Shown here piece by piece: positions 26,426-37,622 of a stretch of DNA of 64,000 nt. The stretch's first letter is position 1. Each line of letters begins with the position of its first letter. The DNA comes from Streptococcus sp. HMSC067H01 (lineage in GTDB: Bacteria > Bacillota > Bacilli > Lactobacillales > Streptococcaceae). A model generated the notes under the pieces. It ran no database searches. It worked only from the letters and a program-made list of their open reading frames with translations, and was not told where the DNA came from. A program made the translations under genes and the position numbers. The stretch is from NCBI RefSeq assembly GCF_001814775.1, contig NZ_KV817803.1, positions 220,551-284,550 on the forward strand, in the 5' to 3' direction.

Positions 26426-27577
26426 TTACTGCGAAGTCCCTAATATCCCCAAGTCATATTTCCAAGATAAAATACGTCTCACAGACTCATCAATACGCTC
26501 TTCTGTCAGCTCTCCTGAGGAGACTTTCTTTAATAAATAAGGAATTTGAGTTTGGTACGAAGATCCTAAAATTAAGTCATTTCCGGCTAAAATCACTTGG
26601 AAAGCAGCTTCATCCTGATTAACAAAATCAGCTAATCCTGCCATATCTAGATCATCCGTCATAATGACACCTTTAAAATTCAGTTCCTTGCGAAGAATTT
26701 CATTGATTTTGGGTGAGATAGAAGACGGAACTGTATCGATTTTAGTCAGGATGTTGTGAGATACTAAAACACTATCTGCACCAGCATCTATGCCAGCTTG
26801 AAAGGGGAGAAAATCTGCTTGTCTTAATTCATATAGAGAACGGTTGTCTTGGATAATAGCAGTATGACTATCTCCATTATCACCATATCCAGGAAAATGC
26901 TTCAAGGTTGACCCAACCTTGTTTTTTTGAAGTTCTGTTACAACCTGCCCAACATAACTTGCAGTCGTTTGGGCATCTTGTCCAATGGTTCGATCATAGA
27001 TGAAGGCTGATGGATTGCTGGCAATATCTGCAACTGGAAAGAGTCCAGCATTGATACCAACAGATTTTAGTAGCTCCGCCTTCTGCCTAGTATCAGAACG
27101 GATTGCCTCCATCCCACCCTTTTGATAAAGTTCCAAAGGAGATTGGAAAGGAGTCTCTAAAATCGAACTGATACGAGTCACGGTTCCGCCTTCTTCATCT
27201 GAACCAATCAATAAAGGAATCTTTGAAGCAGCTTGGTAGCGATCTGTCAAAGCCTTCATATCCTCTAGGGTTTGTTCTTGAAAATCTCTCCCAAACAAGA
27301 GATAACCTCCAAAATGATAGGACTGAAGGTCTTCTAGCTGATGACTAGAAGGAACCCTAGCCCAGAACAACTGGCCTACTTTTTCTTCCAAAGTCATCGA
27401 GACTATTCTTTCTTCAACAACCTTATTCTTCTCTGTTTCACTAGTTTGAGTAGTTTTCTCAGTTTTTTCTGCTTGCGACACCACTTGTCTATGATGTTGA
27501 TGGTCGGAAAAAATCAAACCACCTATCACAAGGAAAAAGAAAAGATAGACGACAATCGGTTTTATTCTTCTTCTCAT
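26426..27577 (-). CDS. Glycoside hydrolase family 3, NagZ-like beta-N-acetylhexosaminidase, membrane-anchored
   Basis: 383 residues. The N-terminus MRRRIKPIVVYLFFFLVIGGLIF is a signal anchor, so the enzyme works outside the membrane. GH3 motifs are clear: LIGSDEEGGTVTRI, LKHFPGYGDNGDSHTAI (the NagZ KHFPGHG...DSH loop that carries the general acid/base) and GVIMTDDLDMAGL with the nucleophile aspartate. Likely substrate is GlcNAc-containing glycans or muropeptides; the enclosing streptococcal order (trmB to rimP) usually lacks it, so it may be a local insertion. The start at 27577 has AAGG four bases upstream; longer in-frame extension has no support. Confidence 0.85.
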   Translation of the reverse strand: MRRRIKPIVVYLFFFLVIGGLIFSDHQHHRQVVSQAEKTEKTTQTSETEKNKVVEERIVSMTLEEKVGQLFWARVPSSHQLEDLQSYHFGGYLLFGRDFQEQTLEDMKALTDRYQAASKIPLLIGSDEEGGTVTRISSILETPFQSPLELYQKGGMEAIRSDTRQKAELLKSVGINAGLFPVADIASNPSAFIYDRTIGQDAQTTASYVGQVVTELQKNKVGSTLKHFPGYGDNGDSHTAIIQDNRSLYELRQADFLPFQAGIDAGADSVLVSHNILTKIDTVPSSISPKINEILRKELNFKGVIMTDDLDMAGLADFVNQDEAAFQVILAGNDLILGSSYQTQIPYLLKKVSSGELTEERIDESVRRILSWKYDLGILGTSQ

Positions 27578-27650
27578 AACACCTTCATTATACCACTTAT
27601 CCGGTTGCAAGTATACACTTACCAAAATCTCCAATGAACTAACATCAAAC

Positions 27651-27686
27651 TAAAAAGGCTTAGCTCTATGTACAGAACTAAACCCT
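27651..27686 (-). terminator. Terminator of trmB
   Basis: AGGCTTAG (27656..27663) and CTAAACCC (27678..27685) pair apart from one end; minus strand leads into CCTTTTTAG. Confidence 0.6.
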
Positions 27687-27749
27687 TGATAAAATTATAT
27701 ATCTAACTTTTTGGTTATGATAGAGTTTTTGATTGATATATTTTTTACA

Positions 27750-28385
27750 TTAAAACTGAGCCTCAACTCGATAGATAACCTGACCCTTACTTGAGAATTT
27801 TTCTTCATATTCAGTCATGACATTACCTTCAAAGTCGCTGGCATGCAAGTCCAACCAAACTCCATTGAGCTTCATGCCGTATTGAGAAAAACTCACTAGG
27901 CTATATTCAAACAAGCCACGGTTATCTGTCTTGAAATGAATCTCACCGTGTTCAGGCAAGATACGCTTGAAGGTATCCAAGAAACTCTTATAAGTTAGAC
28001 GACGCTTTTCATGACGCTTTTTAGGCCACGGATCTGAAAAGTTTAGGTACAAGCGATCAATCTCACCATCTTCAAAGTAGTCGGTCAAATCAGAACCATC
28101 AACCCACAACAACTTAATATTGGGTACAGCGACTTCCAAAACCTTGTCCAAGGCATAACTCAAAACAGACTTTTGAATATCAATCCCGATATAGTTGATA
28201 TTAGGGTTTTGCTTGGCCATACCTGACACAAAGGCTCCCTTACCACTACCAACCTCAACATGGATAGGATTGTCATTTCCAAAGAGGTCTCGCCATTTTC
28301 CTTTGGCTTCTAAAGGATTTAAGACAACATACTGAGGATTAGCCTCTAGTAATTCTGTTGCCCCTTTACGATTTCTAACTCTCAT
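27750..28385 (-). CDS. trmB: tRNA (guanine-N7-)-methyltransferase
   Basis: 211 residues; makes m7G46 in tRNA from SAM. The SAM-binding loop [15 protein letters not shown] (near 42-56), [15 protein letters not shown] and [24 protein letters not shown] are diagnostic TrmB motifs. It overlaps the ccrZ stop by four bases, so it is coupled to it. Confidence 0.95.
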   Translation of the reverse strand: MRVRNRKGATELLEANPQYVVLNPLEAKGKWRDLFGNDNPIHVEVGSGKGAFVSGMAKQNPNINYIGIDIQKSVLSYALDKVLEVAVPNIKLLWVDGSDLTDYFEDGEIDRLYLNFSDPWPKKRHEKRRLTYKSFLDTFKRILPEHGEIHFKTDNRGLFEYSLVSFSQYGMKLNGVWLDLHASDFEGNVMTEYEEKFSSKGQVIYRVEAQF

Positions 28386-29176
28386 CTCTTCTTTCCATAC
28401 TTGTCGCGGAAGATACGCAAGGCATAAATCTCCCGATTGACATTTTCTAGATCTTCATTTGTATAATATTTGGCAATCTGGCTCAAGAAGGATAACTGAG
28501 CATACCAAAATAGTTTGTTGATGACTGTCTGGTTGTATTTATAACCGTAATAAGTCAACCACTCTTTCCACTGATAGTCTGGAATATAGTGACATAGCAT
28601 ATGCGCTACATCAAACATGCGATCCGTTAAACGAACGGAATCCCAATCCACTAAATAAACAAGACCGCTCTCTGTCTCAATCCAATTACTATGTCGTACA
28701 TCTCCATGAACGATCGTTGCATAATCTTCCCTAAAGTTTGGCAAGCTTCCTCGCAAATCCTCTACTACCATTCTTAGATATTGATTGTTCTTCAAGGATT
28801 CTGGAGCATCTTTTAACCAAGCCTGAAGCAAGTCAAAAGGTGTTTCTAAAGAATAGCCCAAACGAGTCAATTGCGTCATCAAAGGACGCGAACGATGCAA
28901 GCGACTCAGAATATTGATAATCTGCTTGCGATTCATATCATAAGGGGTCAAAATTTTACCATTCAACCATTCTTGGGCACACATATCACGCCCATCCGAT
29001 AAACGGCGAGTCCATAATAATTGAGGAGCGATTTGTTCCTTGGCTAAACCAGGTAGGATTGGAGAGGTGTTCATTTTAATAAAGACGCGCTTCCCATCAG
29101 GGTAGCTTCCCATATAAGCTTTTCCGCTTTTCCCAGGTATAGGGGTCAGCGTTAGCTCAATATCACCCAAGTCCAT
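28382..29176 (-). CDS. ccrZ: CcrZ, cell-cycle regulator with aminoglycoside-phosphotransferase-like kinase fold
   Basis: 264 residues. The kinase motifs [14 protein letters not shown] (catalytic Asp and Asn) and [21 protein letters not shown] (metal-binding Asp) are intact. The length, sequence and place between an EcsAB-type transporter and trmB match pneumococcal CcrZ (YtmP in Bacillus), described as an FtsZ partner that links division to DnaA-driven replication initiation and has ribokinase-type activity. That role is transferred by homology. Not a true antibiotic-resistance kinase. Confidence 0.9.
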   Translation of the reverse strand: MDLGDIELTLTPIPGKSGKAYMGSYPDGKRVFIKMNTSPILPGLAKEQIAPQLLWTRRLSDGRDMCAQEWLNGKILTPYDMNRKQIINILSRLHRSRPLMTQLTRLGYSLETPFDLLQAWLKDAPESLKNNQYLRMVVEDLRGSLPNFREDYATIVHGDVRHSNWIETESGLVYLVDWDSVRLTDRMFDVAHMLCHYIPDYQWKEWLTYYGYKYNQTVINKLFWYAQLSFLSQIAKYYTNEDLENVNREIYALRIFRDKYGKKR

Positions 29177-29223
29177 TTCTTTCCTCCGTATAAAGTTTCC
29201 TTACTATTCTACTAGTTTTTAGC

Positions 29224-30273
29224 CTATTCGTCAACCAGTCTTTTAAGTTGGTAAGGTAAATAAAGAAATTGCAAAACGACACTAACTCCAATAAGTGCTA
29301 AAAGGGGCATTTTTTCTTTAAAGATAAGCAAACCCAGTAGGCTTTCAAGTAGTAGTACTAAAAGTCCAATAGCAGTTACTATTTCTTTCAACCCTTTCTC
29401 CTTCTCACCCTTGTCTAGCGGGAAAAGTTGGGTCAAATATTGGTAGTCAAAGGCATGATAGAGGGCCAATAACTGAAAGAGCAAGAGATAGTTAAATAAA
29501 ACTACTACTGCTGTCGCTATCCAAGCTTGCTCGATAAAAATCAACGCCAGCAAAGAGAGGAAGAGGAGGCGAAGACTGAGGGCAAAAAGGTCTCCGTTTC
29601 GCAGATAAGAACGAAGATAGAGGTTCTGCCAAATCTTGCCCGGCACCTTCTGAACTGCTTTTAGGATAACATCTAGATAAGCTCGTCGCTTGACGCTGTT
29701 TGAAATTCCCTTGACTTGGGTAAAGAGGGCAAAGAAGCGAAGCAAGAACTGCTTGCGTTTACTTTCTTGGGCAATCACATAGTCCCAGTCCAGATGATTT
29801 GCACTAAAAAACTTGCCAGCCTTTTTCTGAAACAGGAAATATTTCCCGACTCCCAACAGAAGAACATAGACCCCAAAAACTCCTAAGCCTAAGCCCATGG
29901 CTAAAAATAGAGGGGTAAAAAGGAGCAAAAAGAGAGTCTGTACACTAACCCAAAAGATGAAGGAAGCTAAACTTTGCTTCTGAATGTGTTCTCTCACTTC
30001 TTCTTCAGCTACTAAGAGAAAGAGCTTATCAGGCGCTTCCACATAAGTCGCTATTCCTCCCCAAAGTAAGAGTAAAACAGAGACAATCCCAATTAAACAT
30101 ATGATTGGTAAGTGATTCTCAGGAAAATGCTGGAGCAGTTGACTATACTGATAGGCTAGAAAACCTACCAAGACCAGTAAAAACAAGACAAAGTGGTCAT
30201 TGAGAACATAGCGCAGATAACCGACACACTCTTTACGAAAAGCCTGCTTTCGCTTTAGAAACAAGTCTTTCAT
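29224..30273 (-). CDS. pptB: EcsB/PptB-type ABC exporter membrane protein
   Basis: 349 residues with about eight hydrophobic segments in clusters (29-45, 53-75, 105-145, 210-265, 290-340). It is the permease partner of the ATPase gene that overlaps it by four bases. In streptococci the EcsAB homologues PptAB export short hydrophobic signalling peptides (Rgg pheromones) and other peptides; that substrate is inferred. The symbol rests on synteny with trmB/ccrZ. Confidence 0.8.
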   Translation of the reverse strand: MKDLFLKRKQAFRKECVGYLRYVLNDHFVLFLLVLVGFLAYQYSQLLQHFPENHLPIICLIGIVSVLLLLWGGIATYVEAPDKLFLLVAEEEVREHIQKQSLASFIFWVSVQTLFLLLFTPLFLAMGLGLGVFGVYVLLLGVGKYFLFQKKAGKFFSANHLDWDYVIAQESKRKQFLLRFFALFTQVKGISNSVKRRAYLDVILKAVQKVPGKIWQNLYLRSYLRNGDLFALSLRLLFLSLLALIFIEQAWIATAVVVLFNYLLLFQLLALYHAFDYQYLTQLFPLDKGEKEKGLKEIVTAIGLLVLLLESLLGLLIFKEKMPLLALIGVSVVLQFLYLPYQLKRLVDE

Positions 30274-31001
30274 CGGTCCTCCTCTTTGGTCAAAGCCAAA
30301 TAGATATCATTGAGACTTGCTTGAGGCATGGCAAAAGCTTGTCTCAGCTCTTCAAGATCCCCTTTAGCTCTGACTTGACCTTTGTGGAGAATGACAAAAG
30401 AATCACACATTTTTTCAGCAGAGTCAAGAACGTGGGTACTCATGAGGATAGACTTGCCTTTTTTCTTTTCAAGATCCAAAAGCTGAATCAAGTCCGAAAT
30501 CGCCAGGGGATCAAGACCAAGGAAAGGTTCATCGACGATAAAGAGACTCGGATCCACAACAAAGGCACAGATAATCATGACCTTCTGCTTCATCCCTTTC
30601 GAAAAATGAACAGGGAACCAATCCAACTTCTGATCCAAACGGAACATTTTTAAAAGAGGTTCTACACGTTCAAAAGCTAGGTTTTGCTCAATACCATAGG
30701 CCATGGCAACCGTCTCGATATGTTCTCTGAGAGTCAATTCCTCGTACAAACTAGGAGTTTCAGGAATATAACCAATCTGCTGACGATATTCACGAGGATT
30801 AGTACCTAAGGTTAGCCCGTCGATGTTTATTTCTCCACTATAAGGTGTCAAAAGTCCAATAATTTCATTGATGGTCGTTGATTTTCCTGCACCATTGAGA
30901 CCGATCAAACCGACCAACTGTCCACTCTCGACTGTAAAGGACACATCTTTCAAGACAGGGACATGGACATAGCCACCTGTCAGGTTTTTAATTTCTAACA
31001 T
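30270..31001 (-). CDS. pptA: EcsA/PptA-type ABC transporter ATP-binding protein
   Basis: 243 residues. Walker A GLNGAGKSTT (near 37-46), Q-loop IGYIPETPSLYEELT, signature HFSKGMKQKVMI and Walker B SLFIVDEPFLGLD are all present, with the H-loop STHVLDSAEK. The signature FSKGMKQ is typical of EcsA. It pairs with the membrane protein behind it. GGAG sits seven bases before the ATG, and the divergent HIT gene starts 67 bases away. Confidence 0.9.
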   Translation of the reverse strand: MLEIKNLTGGYVHVPVLKDVSFTVESGQLVGLIGLNGAGKSTTINEIIGLLTPYSGEINIDGLTLGTNPREYRQQIGYIPETPSLYEELTLREHIETVAMAYGIEQNLAFERVEPLLKMFRLDQKLDWFPVHFSKGMKQKVMIICAFVVDPSLFIVDEPFLGLDPLAISDLIQLLDLEKKKGKSILMSTHVLDSAEKMCDSFVILHKGQVRAKGDLEELRQAFAMPQASLNDIYLALTKEEDR

Positions 31002-31068
31002 ATTTTCTCCAAATCTGGTATAATGTAGCTATATTATATCAAAATTCAATACAGTAGAGGTGGTTTTT

Positions 31069-31479
31069 ATGTCAGATTGTATTTTTTGTAAAATTATCAC
31101 AGGAGAAATTCCTGCAGCCAAAGTTTATGAGGATGAACAAGTTCTTGCCTTCCTTGATATTTCCCAAGTAACATCAGGACATACCTTGGTCGTACCAAAA
31201 GAACACTACCGTAACCTTTTGGAAATGGATGCAGCAAGCGCCAGCCAACTTTTCGCCCAAGTACCAAAGATTGCTCAAAAAGTCATGAAAGCTACCGAAG
31301 CTGAAGGTATGAATATCATCGCCAACTGTGAAGAAGTTGCTGGACAAACGGTTTTCCATACCCATGTCCACCTCCTTCCTCGCTATAGTGCAGATGACGA
31401 CCTAAAAATTGACTTTATCGCACATGAACCAGACTTCGACAAACTTGCTCAAGTTGCTGAAACAATCAAAAACGCTTAA
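31069..31479 (+). CDS. HIT-family nucleotide hydrolase (HinT-like)
   Basis: 136 residues. Histidine-triad motif TVFHTHVHLLPRY (HxHxH) lies near residues 93-105 and the N-terminal zinc-type cysteines in SDCIFCKIITGEIPAAKVYED. HIT proteins cleave AMP from lysyl-AMP and similar nucleotides. The start at 31069 has GAGGTGG five bases upstream; the earlier ATG is in the ribosome-binding site. It is divergent from pptAB. A TGG-TATAAT extended -10 lies at 31017..31022. Confidence 0.9.
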   Translation: MSDCIFCKIITGEIPAAKVYEDEQVLAFLDISQVTSGHTLVVPKEHYRNLLEMDAASASQLFAQVPKIAQKVMKATEAEGMNIIANCEEVAGQTVFHTHVHLLPRYSADDDLKIDFIAHEPDFDKLAQVAETIKNA

Positions 31480-31488
31480 GGAGTCACT

Positions 31489-31776
31489 ATGAAACTATCA
31501 AATTTACTACTCTTTGCAGGCTCTGCAGTCGGTTCATACCTCCTCGTTAAAAATCGCCAAGCTATCACTAAAGAAGTTCTAGATACTACTGATCGTGTTG
31601 AAGCCATTAAGGATGACTTGGATATTATCCAAGATAGCCTGCAAATTATTGACCAACAAAAAGAACTCATCAAGGAATATCAAAAAGATTTGACCTATAA
31701 GTTTAAAGTCCTGGAAAAAGATGTTCAAACGAGACTTGCTGTACTAAAAGAAATGCAGAAAACTGAAGAGAACTAA
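31489..31776 (+). CDS. Small membrane-anchored coiled-coil protein
   Basis: 95 residues. A hydrophobic segment (LSNLLLFAGSAVGSYLLV, 3-20) is followed by a long predicted coiled coil (VEAIKDDLDIIQDSLQIIDQQKELIKEYQKDLTYKFKVLEKDV). It begins nine bases after the HIT gene, with AAGGAG upstream, so it is co-transcribed. Pneumococci have the same pair next to dnaJ. Function unknown. Confidence 0.7.
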   Translation: MKLSNLLLFAGSAVGSYLLVKNRQAITKEVLDTTDRVEAIKDDLDIIQDSLQIIDQQKELIKEYQKDLTYKFKVLEKDVQTRLAVLKEMQKTEEN

Positions 31777-31861
31777 TGTAAAGAAAATCTCCAACTTTCC
31801 TTATTCCCCTTTAAATCCATTTTGGGTCAGCAGATCCTAACAGACCAGGGAGGGCATGAAA

Positions 31862-32515
31862 ATGAAACAGTTTTTTAAAGTTTTGACGCGGATCATCCTG
31901 ATTATTTGTGGTGGTCTCTGCCTTCTTGCAGCTCTGGCATTCCTAATACTGGCCAATCTTTTCAAGGCCTCACCTGGTGATATTCGAGAAGGAAATGAAT
32001 CCTTAAAACAAATCTTTATCTCCCTTGACCTGCCTCCTGAGAAAGTAGAATCAAATGGAAGCTATCAATTCGAAGGCGGGGGCTTAGATTTTTATGTGAC
32101 ATTCTCTGATGATGTCGTCAATAGCCACCCAGTCCTAAAAGAAAGCCCAAACCTTACTAAAAACCGACTCAAAGTCTATGTCTTAAACACAGGAGATATT
32201 TCCTACCATTCAGTAGAAGACAACTTATTCAATCATGGTTTATTCCAATTTTTAGAGGAGGAAAGCAGGAAATATTTCCAAGAAATCGGAAAGAAATCAA
32301 ATCCTTCTTACTTTATTCTCTCTTGGCAGGATCCAGAAAGCATGAAAAAGGGAATCGCATTCTATGAAAAAGCTTTGACCTTGGTGGATATTCAGGATAA
32401 TTCGGCGATTAAGCGCATTGATACCGTCACCGTTAAGCCTGGTAAGGAAGCAGAACTCAAGCAACTCATCCATGACATGGATGAGGCTGGCTTGCTAACT
32501 CAAAAATATCAATAG
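31862..32515 (+). CDS. Putative membrane-anchored protein of unknown function
   Basis: 217 residues. N-terminal hydrophobic anchor (VLTRIILIICGGLCLLAALAFLILANLF, about 6-32), then an extracytoplasmic soluble domain with SYQFEGGGLDFYVTFSDDVVNSHPVLKESP and SYFILSWQDPESMKKGIAFYE. It contains two cysteines inside the anchor, not a lipobox. Of the two nearby ATGs, 31862 has GGGAGG at eight bases while 31856 would be too close. An 11-base inverted repeat flanks the gene (see findings). No family recognised. Confidence 0.65.
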   Translation: MKQFFKVLTRIILIICGGLCLLAALAFLILANLFKASPGDIREGNESLKQIFISLDLPPEKVESNGSYQFEGGGLDFYVTFSDDVVNSHPVLKESPNLTKNRLKVYVLNTGDISYHSVEDNLFNHGLFQFLEEESRKYFQEIGKKSNPSYFILSWQDPESMKKGIAFYEKALTLVDIQDNSAIKRIDTVTVKPGKEAELKQLIHDMDEAGLLTQKYQ

Positions 32516-32566
32516 TAGACCAGTTGGAGATTCTTTCTCCCATGCTAAAAGTCTTAAGATTGCACG

Positions 32567-32592
32567 AAAAAGAGCCCGAAGGCTCTTTTTAC
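32567..32592. terminator. Bidirectional terminator between the membrane-protein gene and dnaJ
   Basis: AAAAAGAGCC (32567..32576), loop CGAA, GGCTCTTTTT (32581..32590): a perfect ten-base stem with a tetraloop and a T-run on both strands. Confidence 0.9.
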
Positions 32593-32600
32593 TTTATGCT

Positions 32601-33737
32601 TTATTCTCCTTCAAAGGCATCCTTAATATGGTCAAAGAAGCCTTTTTTCTTTGGACTGACTTTTAGATCACCTGCAGCTGCGAATTCCTTCAAGGCTGCT
32701 TTTTGGCGGTCATTCAAACCTGTTGGGGTAACAACATTGACAGTAACGTATTGGTCACCAAGGGCACCACCACGAAGGTTAGGCGCACCTTTCCCACGTA
32801 GGCGGAATCGTTTACCAGTCTGAGTTCCTTCTGGAATGACTAATTCTACATCACCATGAACTGTAGGAATGTCTACTGTATCACCAAGTGCTGCTTGAAC
32901 AAAATTGAGGTTCAAATTGTAGAAGATAGTAGTTCCTTCACGTTCAAACTTATCACTAGCTTCAACTGAAACCACCACGTATAAGTCACCATAAGGACCT
33001 CCATTAAAACCAGCTTCACCTTGACCAGCTAGGCGGATTTGTTGACCAGTTTCCACACCAGCAGGGATTTTTACGTGTACGCTATGGGCTTGTTTTTCAT
33101 GACCAGTTCCATGACAAGTTGTACATGGATCTTTGATTTCTTGACCACGACCATGACAGACATCACAGATTACCTGGCGACGCATCATACCGAGAGGTGT
33201 TTGGGTATCAACATTGATCACACCTGAACCATGACAGCGTCCACAAGTAACTGGACTTGTTCCAGGTTTAGCACCAGACCCATTACAAGTACGACAGCTT
33301 GCTTCACGATTGTATTTGACTTCCTTTTCTGTACCAAAAATAGCTTCTTCAAAAGTCAAATGAACGCGATACTGGAGGTCGTCACCTTGACGAGGGGCGT
33401 TTGGATTACGTGATGCACCGCCACCACCAAAGAAGCTTGAGAAGATATCTTCAAATCCGCCAAAGCCACCTGCTCCATCAAAGCCACCGAAACCGCCAGC
33501 ACCACCAAAACCACCGTTGGCTCCAGCCGCACCATATTGGTCATAGGCAGCACGTTTCTGTTCATCACTTAAGGTCTCATAAGCTTCTTGAACTTCCTTG
33601 TACTTGTCCTCAGCACCAGGATCCTTGTTGATATCTGGGTGATATTTTTTAGATAATTTCCGATAGGCCCTCTTGATCTCATCTTGAGATGCATTCTTTG
33701 AAACGCCCAATCGGTCATAAAATTCAGTATTGTTCAT
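32601..33737 (-). CDS. dnaJ: Chaperone DnaJ (Hsp40)
   Basis: 378 residues. J domain (1-70) with HPD in [12 protein letters not shown], glycine/phenylalanine-rich linker ([12 protein letters not shown] repeats, about 72-110), four CxxCxGxG zinc motifs ([32 protein letters not shown]) and C-terminal substrate domains. It stimulates DnaK ATPase. There is no Shine-Dalgarno before the ATG; the 273-base region upstream is full of hairpins. It is separated from dnaK by a DJ-1 gene. Confidence 0.97.
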   Translation of the reverse strand: MNNTEFYDRLGVSKNASQDEIKRAYRKLSKKYHPDINKDPGAEDKYKEVQEAYETLSDEQKRAAYDQYGAAGANGGFGGAGGFGGFDGAGGFGGFEDIFSSFFGGGGASRNPNAPRQGDDLQYRVHLTFEEAIFGTEKEVKYNREASCRTCNGSGAKPGTSPVTCGRCHGSGVINVDTQTPLGMMRRQVICDVCHGRGQEIKDPCTTCHGTGHEKQAHSVHVKIPAGVETGQQIRLAGQGEAGFNGGPYGDLYVVVSVEASDKFEREGTTIFYNLNLNFVQAALGDTVDIPTVHGDVELVIPEGTQTGKRFRLRGKGAPNLRGGALGDQYVTVNVVTPTGLNDRQKAALKEFAAAGDLKVSPKKKGFFDHIKDAFEGE

Positions 33738-34010
33738 AATTCAAGATACAAAGGGCGTCAAACGGACACAGACAAAATAGGAGTTTTGACGACGGACGCT
33801 TACGTCCTAGAAAAAACTATCTTTTTGGCACAGTCCGTAGCCCGTGTTCAATTTCCTGAACACACTTGTTCCTTTCTATTGATGTTGTGAATTAAACCAC
33901 GATGTAGGTCGGGTTCAATTCCTTTCTTTTATATTGAGTAAGAAACTTCAGAGCTCGAGTTCAATTCCCCGAACGCTCTTTGTTCCTTTCTATAATTTTT
34001 ATGTAAATCT
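33738..34010 (-). other. Structured, repeat-bearing spacer upstream of dnaJ
   Basis: No gene seen. On the minus strand three modules begin AGAAAGGAA (near 33983, 33930 and 33880), followed by GGAATTGAAC or GGAAATTGAAC within 20 bases. GTGTTCA-GGAAAT-TGAACAC is a perfect hairpin in the copy near 33860. Another hairpin GGACG-CTTA-CGTCC lies at 33794..33807. The modules resemble duplicated remnants of a ribosome-binding region. Confidence 0.5.
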
Positions 34011-34643
34011 TTAGAGGGTGTTTTCTATACTTCGCTCAACTTGATCAAACTCTTCATCTGATAGAGTAAATATCAAATCCTCTTCAGCATACTCGTTTTT
34101 TTCTTTAAAATAGTTATCCGTATTCTCTGCCAACCCTAGACTTAGAATCACTTTCCTTGCAAACTCTTGATGCGCAAAGCCTATAGCCGTAATGATATTT
34201 TTATCTCGCACAACCAGTTTGGGTTGGAAATTCTCACGTGGAAGAAATTCAAAATAGTCAAAGAAGTTTTGCCAAATTCCACCTGTAAATTTCGTGTCCT
34301 TCAACAAGCCTGCTTTGGCTAATAAAAGGGGGGCTGAAGAAATGGCTGCAATTAAGACATCTTGCTCACCAAGACCCCTCAAAAACGAAATCAATTCCTC
34401 ATCCTGTAGGGCAGGACCTATATTTACCATTCCTGGCAAAATCACACAAGAATAATCTTCTATACGGATTTGATCCAATGTTTTGGTCGGTTGACAGGGT
34501 AAGCCATCCTCAGATATAACTATCGAATGTTCTGAAGCCACATAATCAATTGTTACGTCAAAAGACAGGGCTAAAGTACTTGTTAAAGTGGTTATCTCAT
34601 AAAGAGAAAAATTAGGATAAATGATACAAAGTACTTTTTTCAT
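34011..34643 (-). CDS. DJ-1/PfpI family protein
   Basis: 210 residues of the class I glutamine amidotransferase-like DJ-1/ThiJ/PfpI superfamily: KVLCIIYPNFSLYEITTLTSTLAL, SCVILPGMVNIGPALQDEELISFLR and VLIAAISSAPLLLAKAGLLKDTKFTG. The usual nucleophile elbow AxC is replaced by AISSAP, so the catalytic cysteine seems to be missing. It lies between dnaK and dnaJ, separated by terminators on the dnaK side. GAGGA precedes the ATG at 34643. Role unknown; it may be a stress-related accessory. Confidence 0.75.
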   Translation of the reverse strand: MKKVLCIIYPNFSLYEITTLTSTLALSFDVTIDYVASEHSIVISEDGLPCQPTKTLDQIRIEDYSCVILPGMVNIGPALQDEELISFLRGLGEQDVLIAAISSAPLLLAKAGLLKDTKFTGGIWQNFFDYFEFLPRENFQPKLVVRDKNIITAIGFAHQEFARKVILSLGLAENTDNYFKEKNEYAEEDLIFTLSDEEFDQVERSIENTL

Positions 34644-34664
34644 ACGCAACATCCTCTATTTTAC

Positions 34665-34694
34665 CGAAAAACAGAGGCTGGTTTGCAACCTCTG
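34665..34694 (-). terminator. Terminator-like hairpin downstream of dnaK (distal)
   Basis: CAGAGG (34672..34677) and CCTCTG (34689..34694) pair; minus strand leads into TTTTTCG. It lies directly before the DJ-1 gene. Confidence 0.65.
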
Positions 34695-34811
34695 GATTTC
34701 TTCTTATCATTATTAACATTTAAGCAAAGCACTGTAGAAGGACAATCACTTTAATGATTTGACATTCTTAACGAGTTAGGCTTAACTGAGTTTCGGCTAA
34801 AAATTTCGGAA

Positions 34812-34854
34812 AAAAGACAAGCCATCTTTTGTGCATCGCACAAGACGATGGCTT
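34812..34854 (-). terminator. Terminator downstream of dnaK (proximal)
   Basis: AAGCCATC (34819..34826) pairs with GATGGCTT (34847..34854), enclosing a nested stem TTGTGC-ATC-GCACAA (34829..34843). Minus strand continues as GTCTTTTTTC. Confidence 0.75.
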
Positions 34855-35005
34855 CCTATTTTTCTTTCGTTTTCTTAACGCCTCAACATCTTACCGAACT
34901 GAGCACGCCCTAACCTCTTGGTGAAAAAGACAAATCTTTCTAGAAACTAAAGTTTCTGCGTCAGATTTCCTATTTTCACTGTGAGGTTTTAACGGGCTTT
35001 GCATC

Positions 35006-37080
<2,075 letters not shown>

Positions 37081-37596
37081 CTAGTTATAGACTACCACCA
37101 TGGCTGGGCGTAGAATGCGGTCATGGAGTTTGTAGCCTTTTTGGAAGACTTGTGCGATGGTATCTGCTGGATGTTCGTCATCTGCTGGAACTGTTTGAAT
37201 AGCCATGTGGTAGTTATGATCAAATTCTCCATCTGCTGGGATTTCTTCGATACCTTCTTCTTTCAGAGCATGTACCAAACTTTCTTGAACCATTGCCAAG
37301 CCCTTCTTCACATCATCTGTCAATCCTTCGACGGCAAGGGCACGTTCGAGGTTATCAAGTGATGGCAAGATTGCTTTTGCCAAATCTTGACTGCGATAGC
37401 GTTGCAAGAGTTGGCGCTCTTCGTTGGCACGGCGCTGAATGTTTTGCATTTCTGCATGAGCACGAAGGTATTTGTTTTCAAATTCTTCGGCACGTTCATT
37501 GGCCAAGTCCAATTCAGACTTTTCAGGAGTTGTTTCTTCAGCTGTTTCCACAACTTCCTCTTCTTTTACTTCTTCATTTTTAATATCTTGGGCCAT
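37081..37596 (-). CDS. grpE: Nucleotide exchange factor GrpE
   Basis: 171 residues. Acidic N-terminus ([18 protein letters not shown]), a long coiled-coil dimerisation helix ([29 protein letters not shown]) and a C-terminal beta domain with the family-specific [16 protein letters not shown]. It releases ADP from DnaK. Another in-frame ATG is eight codons upstream, but AAAGGAGG is five bases before the ATG at 37596. Second gene of the hrcA operon. Confidence 0.96.
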   Translation of the reverse strand: MAQDIKNEEVKEEEVVETAEETTPEKSELDLANERAEEFENKYLRAHAEMQNIQRRANEERQLLQRYRSQDLAKAILPSLDNLERALAVEGLTDDVKKGLAMVQESLVHALKEEGIEEIPADGEFDHNYHMAIQTVPADDEHPADTIAQVFQKGYKLHDRILRPAMVVVYN

Positions 37597-37622
37597 TTTC
37601 GCCTCCTTTAATGATTTCAATC

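Larger units (their letters stand above)
34653..35005 (-). other. Spacer between dnaK and the DJ-1 gene
   Basis: 353 bases with no gene. It holds the two terminator-like hairpins described separately and a third small stem (AGAAACT-AA-AGTTTCT near 34941..34956). Fragments such as AACGAGTTAGGC, AACGCCTCAAC and AACGGGC recur, suggesting old internal duplication. Confidence 0.4.

Noticed and set aside
28382..29176. Aminoglycoside or choline kinase
   Set aside because: Fold is the same, but sequence and neighbours match CcrZ; nothing points to antibiotic resistance.
33738..33760. Leaderless start for dnaJ
   Set aside because: dnaJ lacks a Shine-Dalgarno, but no -10 at the right distance with a -35 is visible, and it most likely belongs to a longer transcript.
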